This document shows, one piece after another, positions 1 through 5,850 of a DNA stretch of 7,198 bases. A program made the position numbers and the translations under genes. The notes beneath the pieces are model-generated. The model did not search any database and was not told the origin of the DNA. It saw nothing but the letters and a program-made list of their open reading frames with translations. The DNA comes from an uncultured Erysipelotrichaceae bacterium (GTDB lineage: Bacteria > Bacillota_I > Bacilli_A > Erysipelotrichales > Coprobacillaceae): the NCBI GenBank assembly GCA_900550005.1, contig URQL01000084.1, positions 1-7,198 of the forward strand. Direction: 5' to 3'. Positions within the stretch are counted from its first letter, which is position 1. The number at the start of each line of letters is the position of its first letter.

Positions 1-295
1 TAATGAAGGACAAAAAGATATTTTCAATCACTCTGTTTTAACAAAATTAGCTAACAAGTATCAAAGAACCCCTGCACAAATCGTACTTCGTTGGCAATTA
101 CAAAGAAATGGTTTCTTTCTAGTAAAGAGTGAAAGAAAAGAAAAAATTAAAGAAAATATCCAAATTTTTGATTTTAAGCTAGATCCACAAGACATTGCAC
201 AAATTGATGCTTTAGATACAAATCAAAGTGAAATTATTGATCACTATTGTTGTGCAACAGCAAGATTATTAAATCAATACAAAATACATGAATAA
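1..295 (+). CDS. Aldo/keto reductase, C-terminal part (5' end outside window)
   Basis: The reading frame is open from the window edge (first full codon at base 2) to TAA at 293-295, giving 97 residues of the C-terminal third of an aldo/keto reductase (AKR) barrel. Family landmarks are TPAQIVLRW, the cofactor-loop segment VKSERKEKIKEN (visible residues 41-52) and IFDFKL before the last helix. The C-terminus, SEIIDHY...YKIHE, resembles that of the second downstream AKR (SEIINHF...RKIHD), so the two look like tandem paralogues. The cofactor loop is odd. The usual P-K-S-T is V-K-S-E, and the position normally held by the arginine that contacts the NADPH 2'-phosphate is lysine (visible residue 48). 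The catalytic tetrad lies upstream and cannot be checked. The gene ends 12 bases before the next start, and its stop overlaps that gene's AAGGAG site, so it belongs to the same operon. The family call is secure; the substrate is unknown. Confidence 0.9.
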   Translation, partial: NEGQKDIFNHSVLTKLANKYQRTPAQIVLRWQLQRNGFFLVKSERKEKIKENIQIFDFKLDPQDIAQIDALDTNQSEIIDHYCCATARLLNQYKIHE

Positions 296-307
296 GGAGA
301 AAAAACG

Positions 308-1156
308 ATGAAAACATTTGAATTAAACAACAAAGAATTAATTCCAGCGGTAGGATTTGGTGTGTTTCAAATTCCTAATAACGGACCAACTTATGATGCA
401 ACTTTAGCAGCATTAAAAGCAGGGTATCGTCATATCGATACTGCAGCTGGTTATAGGAATGAAAGTGATGTAGGTAAAGCAATTAAAGATAGTGGTATTG
501 ATCGTAAAGAAATCTTCATTACTTCTAAATTATGGTTACAAGATTACGGTTATGAAAATGCAAAAAAAGGAATTGAAACATCTTTAAATTTATTAGGTGT
601 GGATTATATTGACTTATATCTATTACATCAACCTTATGGAGATTATTTAGGTGCTTGGAAAGCTTTAGAAGAAGCAGTTCAAGAAGGAAAAATCAAATCA
701 ATTGGTATTTCTAATGTTACAGTAAACTTATGGAATAAATATAAAGATGGATTTAGCATTATGCCAGCAGTAAACCAAGTAGAATTTAACCCATTTGTTC
801 AACAAAGAGAATTAAGAAAAATTATGGCTGAAAACAATATTCGTTTAGAAGCTTGGTTCCCATTAGGACATGGTAATAAAGATTTGTTAGGAAATGAAAC
901 AATTGTGAAATTAGCTGAAAAATACAACAAAAATCCAGGACAAATCATTTTAAGATGGATCAATCAAGAAGGGGTTATCTCTTTACCTAAATCTACAAAT
1001 CCTGAAAGAATGAAAGGGAATATTGATATCTTTGATTTTGAATTAACTGATGAAGAAATGAAAGCAATGCAAGCATTAAATACAGGAAAACCATCACATA
1101 ACCCAGAAGATCCTGCAAACGAAACAAGATTAATGGGATTAAAAATTCATGACTAA
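308..1156 (+). CDS. Aldo/keto reductase (2,5-diketogluconate reductase-like), paralogue 1
   Basis: This is a complete 282-residue cytosolic (alpha/beta)8-barrel oxidoreductase, a normal length for prokaryotic AKRs. It should reduce an aldehyde or ketone to an alcohol with NAD(P)H. The full catalytic tetrad is visible: Asp44 in HIDTA, Tyr49 in AGYRNE, Lys74 in ITSKLW and His107 in LLHQP. Cofactor-binding elements are Ser135-Asn136 (GISN), Asn156-Gln157 (NQVEFNP) and the loop LPKSTNPERMKGN with Lys228, Ser229, Arg234 and Asn238, which favours NADPH. EAWFPLGHG at 181-189 replaces the usual AYSPLG, a variant I associate with the 2,5-diketo-D-gluconate reductase-like group. The start is supported by AAGGAG at 294-299, eight bases before ATG. 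The gene lies between two AKR paralogues in one operon. The AKR call is very secure; the substrate is not determinable, since such enzymes are broad in specificity. Confidence 0.95.
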   Translation: MKTFELNNKELIPAVGFGVFQIPNNGPTYDATLAALKAGYRHIDTAAGYRNESDVGKAIKDSGIDRKEIFITSKLWLQDYGYENAKKGIETSLNLLGVDYIDLYLLHQPYGDYLGAWKALEEAVQEGKIKSIGISNVTVNLWNKYKDGFSIMPAVNQVEFNPFVQQRELRKIMAENNIRLEAWFPLGHGNKDLLGNETIVKLAEKYNKNPGQIILRWINQEGVISLPKSTNPERMKGNIDIFDFELTDEEMKAMQALNTGKPSHNPEDPANETRLMGLKIHD

Positions 1157-1175
1157 TTAAAAGGAGGATAATAAA

Positions 1176-2042
1176 ATGAATTATTTAATATTAAATACAG
1201 GAGCTAAAATCCCTCAAGCAATTTTTGGAGTTTTTCAAATTACAGATCATGATACATGTGTCAATAGCGTAGTTTCAGCTATTAAAGCAGGATATCGTGC
1301 AATCGATACAGCTGCAAGTTATGGTAATGAAAAAGCAGTTGGTGAAGCTATCAAAATTGCTATTGATCAAGGTTTAGTCAAACGTGAAGATTTATTTGTC
1401 ATTTCTAAAATGTGGGTTCAAGATATGAAAAACTATGAGATGGCAAAAAAAGCTATTGAAACTTCACTTGAAAACTTAGGTTTAGATTATTTAGATTTAT
1501 ACTTAGAACATCAAGCTATGGGAAATTATTTTGAAGCTTACCGTGCTATGGAAGATGCTTATGATCAAGGTAAATTAAAAGCCATTGGTGTTTCTAACTT
1601 CTTCCCTGCAACTTTAGCAAACTTCTGTGAAAACGTAAGAGTGATCCCAACTGTTAACCAAGTTGAATTACATCCGTGGTTTGCTCAAGAAAAAGCTTTA
1701 GAAACAATGAAAAAATATAACGTTATTCCTCAAGCTTGGGCTTCTTTAGCCGAAGGAAAACATGGTATTTTTACAGATGAAGATTTAGTATCAATTGGTA
1801 AAAAATATGGTAAATCACCAGCACAAGTTACTTTAAGATGGAATATCCAAAGAGGCGTAGCTGTTACAACAAAATCTACAAAAGAAGAACGTATCAAAGA
1901 AAACTTAGATGTCTTTGATTTTGAATTAACTGATGAAGAAATGGCTACAATCAGTGCAAAAACATTAGATCATTCTGAAATTATTAATCATTTTGATCCT
2001 GATTTAGTTGCTTTCTTAAACAATCGTAAAATTCATGACTAA
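1176..2042 (+). CDS. Aldo/keto reductase, paralogue 2, with atypical LEHQA catalytic-His motif
   Basis: This is a complete 288-residue AKR, clearly homologous to the preceding gene. The predicted tetrad is Asp44 (AIDTA), Tyr49 (ASYGNE), Lys78 (ISKMW) and His112. The His112 context is LEHQAM rather than the usual L(I/L)HxP, so Glu111 sits beside the catalytic histidine and the following proline is lost. Cofactor contacts are kept: Ser140-Asn141 (GVSNF), Asn161-Gln162 (NQVELHP), and Lys233, Ser234, Arg239 and Asn243 in TTKSTKEERIKEN. The usual proline before the lysine is threonine. PQAWASLAEGKHG at 185-197 replaces the AYSPLG segment, so the substrate pocket probably differs from that of paralogue 1. 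The start is fixed by AAGGAGG at 1161-1167, eight bases before ATG, and the gap to the previous stop is 19 bases. It is probably an active NADPH-dependent carbonyl reductase; the substrate is unknown. Confidence 0.94.
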   Translation: MNYLILNTGAKIPQAIFGVFQITDHDTCVNSVVSAIKAGYRAIDTAASYGNEKAVGEAIKIAIDQGLVKREDLFVISKMWVQDMKNYEMAKKAIETSLENLGLDYLDLYLEHQAMGNYFEAYRAMEDAYDQGKLKAIGVSNFFPATLANFCENVRVIPTVNQVELHPWFAQEKALETMKKYNVIPQAWASLAEGKHGIFTDEDLVSIGKKYGKSPAQVTLRWNIQRGVAVTTKSTKEERIKENLDVFDFELTDEEMATISAKTLDHSEIINHFDPDLVAFLNNRKIHD

Positions 2043-2058
2043 AAAGGAGACAAATATT

Positions 2059-2613
2059 ATGAGAAAAAATTTTGGTTCAAAAACTTATTTATACCCACAA
2101 CCTGTTTTAATTATTGGTACTTATGATGAAAATGGAAAAGCCAATGCAATGAATGCAGCTTGGGGTGGTATTGTAGGTTATCATGAAATTATTGTGGATT
2201 TAAGTTTACATCAAACAACAGACAATATTTTAAAAAATAAAGCATTCACAATTAGTGTTGCAGATACAAAACATTTAGTTGCTTGTGATTATGTAGGGGT
2301 CGTTTCAGCAAGAAATGAAGAAAATAAAATGGAAAAAGCAGGCTTTACTACAACAAAGAGTGAATTTGTTAATGCACCAATCATTAATGAATTACCACTT
2401 ACAATTGAATGTGAGTTAAAAGAAGTAATCAATGGTTCTAAATTCTTAGGCGAAATCAAAAATGTAAGTGTCGATGAAAGTATTTTAGGTGAAGATGGTG
2501 AAATTGATTTAAACAAATTTACACCAATCACTTATGATCCAGTACATCATTACTATGTTGAATTAGGGGATGTAGTTGGAAAAGCATTTAATGACGGTAA
2601 AAAATTAAAATAA
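2059..2613 (+). CDS. Flavin reductase-like FMN-binding protein (flavoredoxin type)
   Basis: This 184-residue cytosolic protein matches the flavin reductase-like domain (split-barrel FMN-binding fold; flavoredoxin and DIM6/NTAB relatives). Landmarks are YPQPVLIIGTYDENGKANAM at 12-31, where the strand and turn start the flavin fold, NAAWGG at 32-37, QTTDNILKNKAFTISVAD at 52-69, DYVGVVSAR at 77-85 and a GSKFLGEI strand at 127-133. Such proteins bind FMN and either reduce free flavin with NAD(P)H or carry electrons. An ATG at 2035 is in frame and overlaps the upstream gene by eight bases, but has no ribosome binding site. The ATG at 2059 has AAAGGAG at 2043-2049, nine bases upstream, so I chose it. 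It follows the AKR stop by 16 bases and precedes a second flavoprotein by 17, which suggests shared electron transfer. The family call is solid; the partner and substrate are inferred. Confidence 0.88.
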   Translation: MRKNFGSKTYLYPQPVLIIGTYDENGKANAMNAAWGGIVGYHEIIVDLSLHQTTDNILKNKAFTISVADTKHLVACDYVGVVSARNEENKMEKAGFTTTKSEFVNAPIINELPLTIECELKEVINGSKFLGEIKNVSVDESILGEDGEIDLNKFTPITYDPVHHYYVELGDVVGKAFNDGKKLK

Positions 2614-2630
2614 GAAAGAGAGAATGGGAA

Positions 2631-3251
2631 ATGAAGGTATTATTAATTAACGGTAGCCCTCATATTAACGGAAATACACGTTATGCTTTAGATGAAATGA
2701 TTAAAATCTTTGATGAACAAGGGATAGAAACAGAATTAATCACAATTGGACAAAAAGATATTCGAGGATGCATTGGTTGCATGGCATGTAAAAATGGAAA
2801 AGGACAATGTGTTTTTGATGATATCGTTAATGAAACAGCTAAAAAATTTGAAGAATGTGATGGTATTGTTGTTGGTACACCAGTTTATTATGGTTCTGCT
2901 AATGCAACATTGATTGCTTTCCTTACAAGACTTTTCTACAGTACGTCTTTTGATAAAACAATGAAAGTTGGAGCGAGTGTGGTTGTAGCTAGAAGAGGTG
3001 GTATTTCAGCTACTTATGATGAAATCAATAAATTCTTTGCAATTAGTGGCATGCCTATTGCATCTAGTCAATATTGGAATTCAATCCATGGTCGCGAACC
3101 TGGAGAAGTTCTGCAAGATGAAGAAGGATTACAAACAATGCGTGTTCTAGCAAGAAATATGTCATTCTTAATTAAAGCAATCCATGATGGAAAAGAAAAA
3201 TATGGTTTACCTGAAAAAGAATCTTTCCATCGTACAAACTTTATTCGTTAA
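2631..3251 (+). CDS. Flavodoxin-fold NAD(P)H oxidoreductase with iron-sulfur flavoprotein-like cysteine cluster
   Basis: This 206-residue protein has the NADPH-dependent FMN reductase (flavodoxin-like) fold. It opens with strand KVLLINGSP and the phosphate loop GSPHINGNT (8-16), which binds the FMN phosphate. GTPVYYGSANATL (82-94) forms the second flavin loop. Between them lies a compact cysteine motif, Cys47-x2-Cys50-x2-Cys53-x6-Cys60. Its placement and spacing match iron-sulfur flavoproteins of the Isf type, where such cysteines hold a 4Fe-4S cluster, so I infer a cluster-bearing electron-transfer flavoprotein. The same arrangement also occurs in annotated 'flavodoxin family' or NAD(P)H:quinone/nitro reductases whose cluster has not been shown. 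The protein is soluble, with no signal peptide or membrane segment. Its ribosome binding site is weak (purine-rich AGAAAGAGAG at 2613-2622) compared with its neighbours. It is the last gene of the AKR-flavin reductase operon and is followed by a terminator. Confidence 0.88.
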   Translation: MKVLLINGSPHINGNTRYALDEMIKIFDEQGIETELITIGQKDIRGCIGCMACKNGKGQCVFDDIVNETAKKFEECDGIVVGTPVYYGSANATLIAFLTRLFYSTSFDKTMKVGASVVVARRGGISATYDEINKFFAISGMPIASSQYWNSIHGREPGEVLQDEEGLQTMRVLARNMSFLIKAIHDGKEKYGLPEKESFHRTNFIR

Positions 3252-3280
3252 CCAAACATTTGATTGTTTGGTTTTTATTT
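3250..3280 (+). terminator. Rho-independent terminator of the AKR/flavoprotein operon
   Basis: A nine-base-pair perfect stem (AACCAAACA at 3250-3258 with TGTTTGGTT at 3265-3273), a six-base loop and a T-rich tail overlap the last base pair of the TAA stop. It marks the end of the operon. Confidence 0.88.
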
Positions 3281-3357
3281 TGTGAAAAAAAGCTAAATAA
3301 ATGACGAAATGAGCTAAAATGGATTCATTGTAAAAAATAATGTTTTCTAATGAAGTG

Positions 3358-3386
3358 TTGACACGTATCCTACTTTAGGGTATAAA
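3358..3386 (+). promoter_or_regulatory. Sigma-A promoter for the MFS transporter gene
   Basis: A perfect -35 box TTGACA (3358-3363) is followed by exactly 17 bases and then TATAAA (3381-3386), one mismatch from the -10 consensus. Transcription should start near 3393, leaving a leader of about 30 bases before the ATG at 3422. It is the best promoter match in the window and starts a new transcription unit after the upstream terminator. The 76 bases between terminator and promoter are A+T-rich, and I see no other site in them that I would support. Confidence 0.82.
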
Positions 3387-3395
3387 ATGTTTTTT

Positions 3396-3409
3396 TGAAA
3401 ACGTTTAGA
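3396..3409 (+). promoter_or_regulatory. Candidate CcpA (cre) operator at the transcription start
   Basis: The 14-base element TGAAAACGTTTAGA is centred on the perfect palindrome AAACGTTT (3399-3406). It matches the degenerate cre consensus TGWAANCGNTNWCA at all but one of the constrained positions (G instead of C at position 13). It begins about ten bases after the -10 box, overlapping the expected start site, where a repressor of the LacI/CcpA type would block transcription. Another LacI-family regulator could equally use it. The match and position are seen in the sequence; carbon catabolite control is inferred. Confidence 0.5.
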
Positions 3410-3421
3410 TGGAGGGTAATT

Positions 3422-4561
3422 ATGATTTTATTTAGTATTTTGGATGCCATATTTTGGGGATTCTTTGCTTCCTTTTTTGGCTTTGCAACAACTTATTTAT
3501 TAAAATGTGGATTAAGTAACTCTACACTTTCTACAGTATTAGCTGTTTATATGGCTTGTGCATTTATTGGTGCTTTCTTCTGGGGAGGACAATGTGATAA
3601 AAGAAATTCAAATAAAAAGGTATTCATACCAGAATTCTTACTAACAATTGCACTTGCAATGTTTATTTTCTTTATGGCAGATAAAAATGTTATGATTTCA
3701 GCTTGTTTATATCCTGTTATTGGATTTTTAGCTGTGCCACTTGGAAGTAACTTAGATTCTTGGATGCTTAAAAGTTTTGATCAAGATATGTCTATTTATG
3801 GACGTGCAAGAGGAATTGGGTCTGCCGGTTATGCAATTGGGGCATTACTTGTTGGACAATTGATCAATCGTTTTGGATACATGGTTATTCCTGTAGCTTC
3901 ATTAATTACAGGTGGGATTGTTTTTGTGATGGTTTTATTTACTAAAGAAAACCATTTTGAAAAGCCCCTTACTCATGAAATTGAATCAGGAAATCCAAAA
4001 GAATTATTAAGGATTCCGAATTATATGTATATGGTTATTATCTTATTCTTATCAGGATTAGCTATTGCACCTTATAATAATTTAAAAATTATTTTCTTGC
4101 AAAATGTTGGCGGAGATGTTGGTGTTTTAGGAATTGATTCTTTTATTGGGGTTATGATCCAAGCTGTATTTATTTTTGCTGCAGGAAGTTTAAAACGAAT
4201 GAATCGTTACTTTAGATTACTTGTTATGACTTCATGTTTATGTATGACTTTAACATTAGCTTTTTTTGCGGTAAATCCAATGATGATTATCATGGGTTCT
4301 GTTTGTAGTAACATATCTTATGGTGTGATGTTACCAACAACACGTGAAATTACAGAAGGAAATGTACCTGATACTTTAAAAAGTACAGCCCATGCATTAA
4401 GTGATGCGATGTATGGATCATTTTCAGGAATTATTGCTTTACTTTATAGTGGAACATTAATGGATAAGTTTGGTATTAAAGCAGTTCCTTTACTAGGTAT
4501 TTTCATCATGTTTATCCCAATTGCAATGAGTGCAATTAAAATGGTAAAAAAAGCAGATTAG
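3422..4561 (+). CDS. Major facilitator superfamily transporter (LacY/HcaT-like MFS branch)
   Basis: This 379-residue protein is almost entirely hydrophobic, with about 12 membrane segments in two halves split by a polar cytoplasmic loop near residues 174-200. A motif-A-like loop GGQCDKRNSNKK (55-66) follows the second segment. YGRARGIGSAGYAIG (126-140) closely resembles the Y/FGRxRxxGSxGxAxG segment of LacY- and HcaT-type symporters, so I expect proton-coupled uptake or exchange of a small organic solute. The exact substrate is unknown. I chose ATG 3422 because GGAGGG (3411-3416) sits five bases upstream. A TTG at 3395 is in frame and would add nine residues, but it has no ribosome binding site and would lie within about two bases of the predicted transcript start. 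The gene has its own promoter with a cre-like site and is followed by a sugar O-acetyltransferase, which favours a carbohydrate-related substrate. Confidence 0.85.
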   Translation: MILFSILDAIFWGFFASFFGFATTYLLKCGLSNSTLSTVLAVYMACAFIGAFFWGGQCDKRNSNKKVFIPEFLLTIALAMFIFFMADKNVMISACLYPVIGFLAVPLGSNLDSWMLKSFDQDMSIYGRARGIGSAGYAIGALLVGQLINRFGYMVIPVASLITGGIVFVMVLFTKENHFEKPLTHEIESGNPKELLRIPNYMYMVIILFLSGLAIAPYNNLKIIFLQNVGGDVGVLGIDSFIGVMIQAVFIFAAGSLKRMNRYFRLLVMTSCLCMTLTLAFFAVNPMMIIMGSVCSNISYGVMLPTTREITEGNVPDTLKSTAHALSDAMYGSFSGIIALLYSGTLMDKFGIKAVPLLGIFIMFIPIAMSAIKMVKKAD

Positions 4562-4586
4562 AATGGCTAAAACCATTCTTTTTTTT
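4560..4586 (+). terminator. Hairpin terminator between transporter and acetyltransferase
   Basis: A seven-base-pair stem (AGAATGG at 4560-4566 with CCATTCT at 4573-4579), a six-base loop and a run of eight T (4579-4586) overlap the transporter's TAG stop. The next gene starts only 25 bases later with no convincing promoter of its own. The hairpin may therefore be leaky, letting reduced transcription reach the acetyltransferase. Confidence 0.75.
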
Positions 4587-4610
4587 GTATAATAAGCTAG
4601 AGGTGAAACG

Positions 4611-5183
4611 ATGAAAGAAATAGAAAAAATGAAACGAGGATTATGGTATGATGCAAACTATGATCAAGAACTTATTGATGAACGTTTAAAAGCAGCAGAT
4701 TTAACATTTGAACTTAATCATACAAAACCAAGTTTAGTTGAAAAAAGAAATCAAATTATGAATGAATTATTAGGTTATGAACCAGAAGGATTTGTTTTTG
4801 TAACACCTTTTACTTGTGATTATGGAAAGAATATTCATCTAGGTAAAGATGTTTTTATTAATAGTTCTTGTTATTTAATGGATGGGGCTACAATTACGAT
4901 TGGTGACCATGCTTTTATTGGTCCTTATTGTGGCTTTTATACAGCTAGTCATCCACTAAATTATACAAAACGTAATGAAGGATTAGAAAAAGCTTTACCG
5001 ATTACCATAGGTGATAACTGCTGGTTTGGAGCAAATGTATCTGTTATGCCAGGTGTTACCATTGGTTCAGGATGCGTCATTGGAGCTGGAAGTGTTGTAA
5101 CTAAAGATATTCCTGATAATTGCATTGTTGCAGGTGTACCTGCTAAAGTCATTAAAACGATTGATCAAGATGAATTGAAATAG
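4611..5183 (+). CDS. maa: Maltose/galactoside O-acetyltransferase (left-handed beta-helix)
   Basis: This 190-residue cytosolic enzyme should transfer acetyl from acetyl-CoA to a sugar hydroxyl. The N-terminus has the maltose-acetyltransferase cap, with MKRGLWYDANYDQEL at 7-21 and helical residues to about 55. Hexapeptide repeats from about 74 onward build the left-handed beta-helix: NIHLGKDVFIN, ATITIGDHAFIGP, then ITIGDNCWFGANVSVMPGVT. The catalytic histidine is His114 in TASHPLN, equivalent to the active-site His of LacA/Maa. The end, IGAGSVVTKDIPDNCIVAGVPAKVIK (from 157), is the typical trimer and CoA-binding coil. Length is between those of E. coli Maa and LacA. AGAGGTGA (4598-4605) supports the first ATG; Met7 has no ribosome binding site. 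Substrate preference among maltose, glucose and galactosides cannot be decided, and such genes are often suggested to detoxify excess sugar. It lies downstream of an MFS transporter beyond a hairpin. Confidence 0.9.
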   Translation: MKEIEKMKRGLWYDANYDQELIDERLKAADLTFELNHTKPSLVEKRNQIMNELLGYEPEGFVFVTPFTCDYGKNIHLGKDVFINSSCYLMDGATITIGDHAFIGPYCGFYTASHPLNYTKRNEGLEKALPITIGDNCWFGANVSVMPGVTIGSGCVIGAGSVVTKDIPDNCIVAGVPAKVIKTIDQDELK

Positions 5184-5263
5184 CAAGTTACAGAGAATGA
5201 ATATCAAAGAATAGTAATGATCACTTTAAATCCTGAACTAAGCCAATAGACATATTAATAAAT

Positions 5264-5753
5264 AGTGTCATAGAATTATGTGGTAAATCCGATAAAGCTA
5301 TTGATAAATTAAAGAGGCTATGAAAGTAGCTATAGAATCTAATCTTCTTTTTGTAGATTCCGCAAGAGATTATGGATTTGGAAAAAGACCAAAATTGATT
5401 GGTATGTGTTGTCCTAGTGAAATTAAAATAGCATCAGAATATACACCATTGACTAAATTTAAACCTGATCAGGTACAGGCATTAATAAAAAAAGATTTAA
5501 AGAATTTTAATAGAACAGGTATAGAAATAGATTGAGAAGGAATCATTGAAAATATAGGTGTTTCAAACTTTAATTTACAAGAGTATAAGTTGGTTAAATC
5601 GATTTTGGATAAAGCAAGGATTCTATTATTCGAAGTGTAAAAACATTACCGTCTTGTTAATCGTGAATGGGAAAAGAATTAGAGATAGTTGCCGATGAAT
5701 TAAACGTAAAAATACTGGGACCAGATATATTTCGTTTTTCCGTTAAAAAATAA
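5264..5753 (+). pseudogene. Decayed aldo/keto reductase remnant of a different subfamily
   Basis: Pieces of one AKR can be followed across two frames and several stops. A first segment (5282-5314, GKSDKAIDKLK) resembles the helix before the second strand. After a frameshift, FVDSARDYGFGKRPKLIG (codons from 5350) carries the Asp and Tyr of the tetrad. IASEYTPL follows where IATKxxPL is expected, so the catalytic Lys has become Glu (5437-5439). The segment runs to GIEID, stops at TGA 5533-5535, and continues in frame as EGIIENIGVSNFNLQEYK. The roughly 45-50 residues that normally lie between these parts, including the catalytic His, are missing. After TAA 5638-5640 comes HYRLVNREWEKN, then TAG and a second frameshift into EIVADELNVKILGPD, ending at 5753 without the C-terminal barrel. 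Motifs suit the larger YajO/Tas-like AKRs rather than the tandem type upstream. It cannot encode an active enzyme. Bases 5184-5263 are stop-rich and hold nothing I recognise. Confidence 0.8.
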
Positions 5754-5795
5754 AATTTAAATATTATAATTTTTTATAATGATGAAGTTTAATTA

Positions 5796-5824
5796 TTGAA
5801 ATTTTAGTCAAAACTGATTATGAT
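5796..5824 (+). promoter_or_regulatory. Candidate sigma-A promoter for lactate dehydrogenase
   Basis: TTGAAA (5796-5801), a 17-base spacer and TATGAT (5819-5824) each differ from consensus at one position. Transcription would begin near 5831, just ahead of the ribosome binding site, giving a leader of about 20 bases. The region from 5754 to 5795 is extremely A+T-rich and has two further TATAAT hexamers (5765, 5775) that lack a -35 partner. I see no clear Rex or cre operator here. Confidence 0.5.
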
Positions 5825-5850
5825 TATAAAGTAGGGAAGGTGATTAAAAG

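Noticed and set aside
2289..2531. Minus-strand open frame of 80 codons
   Set aside because: It lies wholly inside the well-supported flavin reductase gene, has no ribosome binding site of its own and shows no recognisable domain.
3291..3318. Direct repeat AGCTAAA (3291-3297 and 3312-3318), 21 bases apart
   Set aside because: The repeat is seven bases of A+T-rich sequence well upstream of the promoter. The two-turn spacing is suggestive of activator sites, but this is too short to support.
3395..3421. In-frame TTG start that would extend the MFS transporter by nine residues
   Set aside because: It adds some positive charge before the first membrane segment, which is attractive. However, it has no ribosome binding site and begins almost at the predicted transcript start, while ATG 3422 has GGAGGG just upstream.
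4588..4593. TATAAT hexamer as a promoter for the acetyltransferase
   Set aside because: No -35 box lies 16-18 bases upstream, and transcription would start inside the ribosome binding site. It is probably chance in A+T-rich DNA.
4961..5152. Minus-strand open frame of 63 codons
   Set aside because: It is antisense to the hexapeptide repeats of the acetyltransferase, and its composition mirrors that repeat.
5320..5535. A 71-codon frame as a stand-alone small gene
   Set aside because: It starts mid-domain in an AKR, has no ribosome binding site, and its homology continues past the stop and into other frames. It is part of the pseudogene.
5533..5535. TGA read through as selenocysteine or tryptophan
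   Set aside because: Further stops and frameshifts follow, a large domain segment is missing at this very point, and tryptophan is TGG elsewhere. Decay explains it better.
5763..5780. A+T-only inverted repeat ATTATAA / TTATAAT upstream of ldh
   Set aside because: It consists only of A and T, would form a weak hairpin, and matches no operator I can name. Such palindromes are expected by chance here.
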